Shown here: positions 59,533-64,000 of the stretch, one piece after another
Layout of the letters: each line of letters starts with the position of its first letter
Position numbering within the stretch: the first letter of the stretch is position 1
NCBI GenBank assembly: GCA_028023455.1
Contig: JAQFVV010000027.1
Location: forward strand, 7,933,845 to 7,997,844
From: Epiperipatus broadwayi
Lineage: Eukaryota > Onychophora > Udeonychophora > Euonychophora > Peripatidae
Length of the DNA: 64,000 nt
Direction of reading: 5' to 3'
Translations under genes and position numbers: made by a program
The notes under the pieces: generated by a model
The model's input: the letters and a program-made list of their open reading frames with translations, nothing else
Databases searched by the model: none
Told to the model about the DNA's origin: nothing

Positions 59533-62500
59533 GGCTGCAGAAAGGAGTTTGCTATTAACTGAAAGGAGACCCTTTGATTCCTCTTGGAGGCCTTAAAGGA
59601 ACTGAGCAGGGCAAATTCCTAATGTCCACTCCATACGTTCTTGTCGTTGCAGCTGTTATTACTATGTGATTATTCATATAGTATACGAACATGGATGGGC
59701 TGCTCACCAACATGCATTAGCCAGCGTGGTGAGTTTATTGGCTTTTTACCTCCGAGTTTAAGATCAAGAAACACCATGCTCTTTCTTCTCAGTGCCTGAT
59801 AAGGCAGAATGAATGTTTGTGTAAATGATAAATATTTTTCCAATACATATATACAATTATGACAGACAAAAATAAAGCATGGCCCTTATTCCCAGGAGGC
59901 TGTAAAGTCACCAATCAAGGCAGCGGTTGGTGGCCGAAGGCGGAGGGTGCTAAGAATCCCCTGATTGCGGACCCAGGCTGCCATTTGATGACGACTTTTT
60001 ATTTAGGTACTTACAACTGCAGATCACTTTCAAGTGAAGGAAGATTGCAAGAATTAGAAGAACTGTCTTATATTAAATGGGACATTATCGGACTTTGTGA
60101 AGTTAGAAGAAAAGGAGAAGAAACGATTTAAAAAGTGGACATATACTCTATTATAAAGGCACACATATTGGAAATACAAGTGGAGTAGGATTTATTATAA
60201 ATAAAAAGTGGAAGAATAATATTGTGGAGATTGATGGTGTATCGGACAGAGTGGCAAGATTAGCTATACAAATTAATAGCAGATACCGAATGCAGATAAT
60301 TCAGATTTATGCCCCAACAAGTTCTCATAGTGATGAAGTAGTAGATTTTTATAAGGATGTACAAAAGGCTTTCGATCAGAGTAAACAACATTTTAAAATT
60401 GTTATGGGAGACTTTAATGCTAGAATTGGTAGACAAATGAAAGATGAAATTGCTGTAGGTAATTTTGGTTATGGTAATAGAAATGAGAGAGGACATAGAC
60501 TTGTGGAATTTGCAGAAAAAGAAAAACTTTATATTATGAATTCATTTTTTGAGAAAAATGTTAAAAGGAAATGGACATGGAAGCATCCAAATGAAGGTAC
60601 AGCAGAATTGGATTATATTTTGACTAACAGAAAATACATATTTCAAGATTGTAATGTTCTTAATAAATTTAACACAGGAAGTGATCATCGATTAGTAAGG
60701 TGTAAGTTACGTGTTAATGTAAAACTAGAAAGGCAAAAATTATTAAGAAAAACAATATTTACAGTTGATATTCCTAATCTTCAGAAACATTCTAATGAAT
60801 TTAAATTAGAACTTACAAATAGGTTTCAAGTGTTAGGAGATTTTGAACATGATACAGATCTGAATGAAATTAATATGAAAATAACTGATACACTTTTAAA
60901 AACTGCAACAAACATAGCTGGTAGAAAAAAGCAGCAATTGACTAATAAAATTTCTACTGAGACTAGAGAATTTAAGAAGAAAAGAAGGAATATGAAGATA
61001 TACAAAAATAATGTATTAAAAAGAATTGAATATCTCGAATTTTGTAAAATGGTACGGAAAAGAGTTGAAAATGATATAAGAAAGTATAACTGTGAAATAG
61101 CAAGGAAAGCTGTAGAAGAAAATAAAAGTCTCAAAAATGTTAAACAACATTTTGGTATTGGTAGGAAATTTATATCTGCAATAAGAAAAAAAGATGGAAT
61201 TATTACTAAAAAGAGAGATGACATCATGAAATTGGTAGAAGATTTTTATCAAGAATTATATAGTAATCAAGAACAAGTACCTCCTATATCTATATCTATT
61301 ACATCTTCCGAATTGCCCAGAATTTTAAATGAAGAAGTGAGACATGCAATTAAGTGTATGAAGAAAGGAAAGGCTCCAGGAAATGATGGAATTATAATTG
61401 ATATATTAAAAGAAGCAGGTGAAGAAATAGAAACAATTTTAGCAAAGTTATATACCAAATGTCTAAATGATAAAGATGTACCGGAAGATTGGAAGAATGC
61501 AGTAATAATATTAATATTTAAAAAAGGTGATAAAGAAGATATTAGAAATTACAGACCTATCAGCCTTTTATCAGTTTTATATAAAAATTTTACCAAGATA
61601 ATTACAACTCATCTACAGAGAAATTTGGATTTCCACCAACCAAGAGAACAAGCTGGATTTAAAAGTGGTTTTAGTACAATAGATCATATCCAGGTATTGA
61701 GAGAAGTCATAGAAAGGACAAATGAATATGAGTTGTCATTATGTTTTGGATTTGTAGATTATGAAAAGGCATTCGATTCTATACACATTTCTTCAGTGAT
61801 TAAAGCATTGGATCATCAAGGTATAGATCCAGGATATTGTCATATTTTAAAGAATATTTATAAAAATGCAACAGCAACAATTAGATTACATAATGATACT
61901 GGAAAAATCAACATTGAGAAAGGTGTAAGACAAGGTGACTCCATATCTCCAAAACTCTTTACAGCAGTGCTGCAAGAAGTATTTTGTGGATTAAAATGGG
62001 AAATTAAAGGAGTGAAAGTAAATGGAGAGTATTTAAGTCATTTAGATTTCGCAGATGATGTAGTTGTTTTTGCAAATAATGCTTCAGAGCTGCAGGAAAT
62101 GTTGCAGGAGTTAGCAGATGAAAGTAGAAAAGTAGGATTAAAGATAAATGTTAAAAAGACTAAAGTAATGTTTAATCGATTTGCTCAAAATATGAAAATA
62201 AAGATTGATTATGAAGAATTAGAAGAAGTTAACAGTTACAAATACCTTGGTCAGATTATTAATACAGATGGAAACATAATGGAGGAAATTAATCATAGAA
62301 TTAAACTTGGTTGGAGTGCTTTTGGTAGAAAATAACTTGATACTAAAAGGAAATATGCCTATGTGTTTGAAAAGGATGGTTTTTAACAAATGTGTTTTAC
62401 CAGTTCTTACTTATGGATCTGAGACTTGGACACTTAATAGAAGTGCAATACAGAGACTTCAGACCACTCAAAGGAGTATGGAGAGATGTATGTTGGGAGT

Positions 62501-62819
62501 AACAAGAAGAGATCGAAAACGCAATGTATGGGTAAGACAACAAACAGGTGTTACTGACCTTATTGAAAAAATTAAAAGATTGAAATGGAGTTGGGCTGGA
62601 CATATTGCTAGAAGAGATGATAATAGATGGACAATTGAAATTTTCAACTGGATTCCAAGAGATTGTAAAAGACCCAGAAAGAGACCACATGTGAGATGGA
62701 TGGATGAAATAAGAAAATGTGCAGGGGTGTTGTGGAGAAGAGAAGCTAAAGATCAGAGATGGATTAAACTTGGAGAGACCTTCATCCTGCAGTGGATTGA
62801 TAATGGTTGATGATGATGA
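59533..62819 (+). mobile_element. RTE-type LINE, copy C (full length, nearly intact)
   Basis: About 3.29 kb from GGCTGCAGAAAGG to a (TGA)n tail, bracketed by a 10-bp duplication. Coding starts at ATG 59859. The AP-type endonuclease has YLGTYNCRSL (about 60000), CEVR (about 60098), YAPTSS, VMGDFNARIG (about 60402-60431) and SDHRLV (about 60681). The RT has DIRNYRPISLLSV, motif A FVDYEKAFDS, motif B VRQGDSISPKLFTAV, active site LDFADDVVVF (about 62041-62070) and KTKVMF. The tail includes YGSETWTL, LKWSWAGHIARRD and ETFILQWIDNG (stop about 62808). Two lesions are visible: a 4-base deletion near 60127 relative to copy B, and one extra A near 62330. Otherwise the 703-codon central frame is open. 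It moves by target-primed reverse transcription. It is the youngest of the four copies. Confidence 0.93.
60224..62332 (+). CDS. Endonuclease-reverse transcriptase, central frame of RTE copy C
   Basis: A 703-codon frame carrying the larger part of the endonuclease and all RT motifs of the element. The start at 60224 (MEIDGVSDRV) is only the first ATG after the 60127 frameshift; the real protein would begin at 59859. The last residues run into the 62330 frameshift, and translation of the true tail resumes in the frame of 62307-62810. All expected catalytic residues are present: the endonuclease DFN and SDH, and the RT D of motif A and FADD. In intact relatives one protein of about 980 residues is expected, judging by the span 59859-62810. 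Confidence 0.9.
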
Positions 62820-62829
62820 TGATAAATAT

Positions 62830-63650
62830 AATTATATTCTGATTGATTTTATTTTAAGAGAGAAATTATTAACTCAAACTATAGGAACTGGTGTTGGAGA
62901 GAGTGACACATTTAAAATATAAATGGATCGCGATATTCGCAATTAAATATTTCAAGATTTAAAATACGTAAATTAATCAGATTGTGGTCAATCCGCCATA
63001 ATGTGCTCAGACAAAGGAAAGTGAACAAATTTCAGTATTCGGTATTACATTACTAGCATAGACTCAATTTACTTGCCCCCGTTCCCAAGACGCCAAGAAA
63101 TAAAAAGAATAATCTGCACCATTTACAAACCTAAAGTCTTTCAGATGAAAGAAATGAGAATCGTCAAAGCTAGCTGAGCTTAGCTTACCCCGGGTTTTCC
63201 CACATATGCTGATAAGAAAATTTATGACCAGTGAAATTATCATGTGGTATAGCTATGATCTAGCAATCACACAGAACAAAAGACAAGTAATTAAGCAAAA
63301 TACCAACAAGGCAAAATACGAGTACTGGAGAATATATTTTAGCATTTAAATATATAATTGTGCTGAGCTATAAAGATTACATTAATGCATACGGATTGAT
63401 CAAGATCAGACCCACAAGAATAAAATAAGCATTAATTATTATTACGAATATTTATAATTAGCGAACCATCTGTCCCTTCAACACAAAATCCTACTAACAT
63501 TTCAAATAACATTCTATTACTATCTTATTATTTTATTTAAAACCCGAAAAAATGTTTCTTCTTTTCTTTAAAAAATATAGTCCATAAAAACCAATATTAT
63601 CCAATATAGATTCACCAACCAATTTCTTTAAAAAACTTGTTCTTTATTTA
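62830..63650. other. Non-coding stretch
   Basis: No gene recognised. Confidence 0.45.
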
Positions 63651-63659
63651 ACTATATAA

Positions 63660-63725
63660 AAATTTACATTCAATAAGCAACGTTTCGACTATTTCTATCC
63701 TTATAGTCTTTTTCAAGCCACTAAG
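63660..63725 (-). repeat. Possible Penelope-like element end (GAAACGTTG motif)
   Basis: On the minus strand GACTATAAGGATAGAAATAGTC forms a 6-bp GACTAT/ATAGTC stem followed by GAAACGTTGC, an arrangement often seen at the ends of Penelope-like elements. No coding remnant of such an element is adjacent inside the window. Confidence 0.3.
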
Positions 63726-63755
63726 AAAAAATACAAACAATATTATCAATAAATA

Positions 63756-63950
63756 ATAAATAAATAAATAAATAAATAAATAAATACACAAATAAAACGA
63801 AAATAAAAAATTAAAATTACAAATATAAACAAAATAGAATAAAAAATAGAATAAAAAATAAAATAGAATAAAAAATAAAAAATAAAATAAAAATATAAAA
63901 TATTACCTTCCCCAAAAAATAAAAAATCCAACAAAAAAATCTCTCAAAAA
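63756..63950. repeat. A-rich simple repeats: (AAAT)n and AAAATAGAAT-type
   Basis: (AAAT)n at about 63757-63785, then irregular AATAAAAAAT/AATAGAATAAAA units. The minus-strand phenylalanine/tyrosine-rich ORF here is a translation of the repeat. Confidence 0.9.
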
Positions 63951-64000
63951 AAATAAAAACCCTTTTTATTTATAACTAACAATTAAATTATTTAAATGGA

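Noticed and set aside
60826-61458. Hydrophobic minus-strand ORFs opposite the RTE
   Set aside because: Antisense shadows of a lysine-rich plus-strand coding sequence, which read as Phe/Leu/Ser-rich.

Overview
This window is AT-rich DNA (an estimated 70% or more A+T) from the nuclear genome of an animal, almost certainly an invertebrate. It has no bacterial gene density, no operons and no long ORFs except inside transposable elements. It contains one recognisable cellular exon with a clean eukaryotic splice donor, and long (AAT)n microsatellites. The mobile elements are all typical of animals: RTE-type LINEs, Penelope-like elements, Ty3/gypsy, hAT, Merlin and tRNA-derived SINEs. I cannot fix the phylum from sequence alone; mollusc, chelicerate or other protostome are all possible.

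Layout. 0.1-0.7 kb: a four-copy, 151-154 bp satellite-like array. 2.85-3.19 kb: a foldback MITE. 5.3-7.4 kb: two decayed Penelope-like copies head to head, a large imperfect palindrome. 10.7-11.75 kb: a very old RTE copy, followed at 11.9-12.7 kb by a decayed Merlin (ISXO2-like) transposase. 15.96-16.57 kb: the 3' end of a second LINE family. 16.9-20.2 kb: RTE copy A with target-site duplications. 20.4-23.96 kb: a Ty3/gypsy-like element on the minus strand with ~0.7 kb LTRs, a gag remnant and no visible pol. 25.6-26.1 kb: an unidentified 152-codon ORF, followed by a less AT-rich, promoter-like stretch to about 28.2 kb. 29.7-32.2 kb: two hAT-type elements, the second holding a nested inverted-repeat element that carries telomere-like CCCTAA units. 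38.3-41.6 kb: copies of a small foldback family, two of them inside a decayed LINE on the minus strand (40.2-43.4 kb). 46.8-49.5 kb: RTE copy B, 5'-truncated and dead. 52.41-52.68 kb: first coding exon of a probable core-1 beta-1,3-galactosyltransferase (C1GALT1-like), minus strand. 55.7-58.45 kb: a fragmented Ty3/gypsy gag-pol. 59.5-62.8 kb: RTE copy C, nearly full length, with only two visible frameshifts.

The only likely host coding sequence is the C1GALT1-like exon and possibly the 25.6 kb ORF. The catalytic exons of the former are not recognisable elsewhere in the window, so its first intron would have to run through most of this transposon-rich DNA and probably leave the window. All four RTE copies lie on the plus strand and differ in age (C youngest, then A, B, and the 10.7 kb relic). 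No CRISPR array, rRNA or intact tRNA gene was seen. I found no convincing new biological system; the most interesting structures are the palindromic Penelope pair, the nested hAT with telomere-like repeats, the small foldback family and the near-intact RTE.
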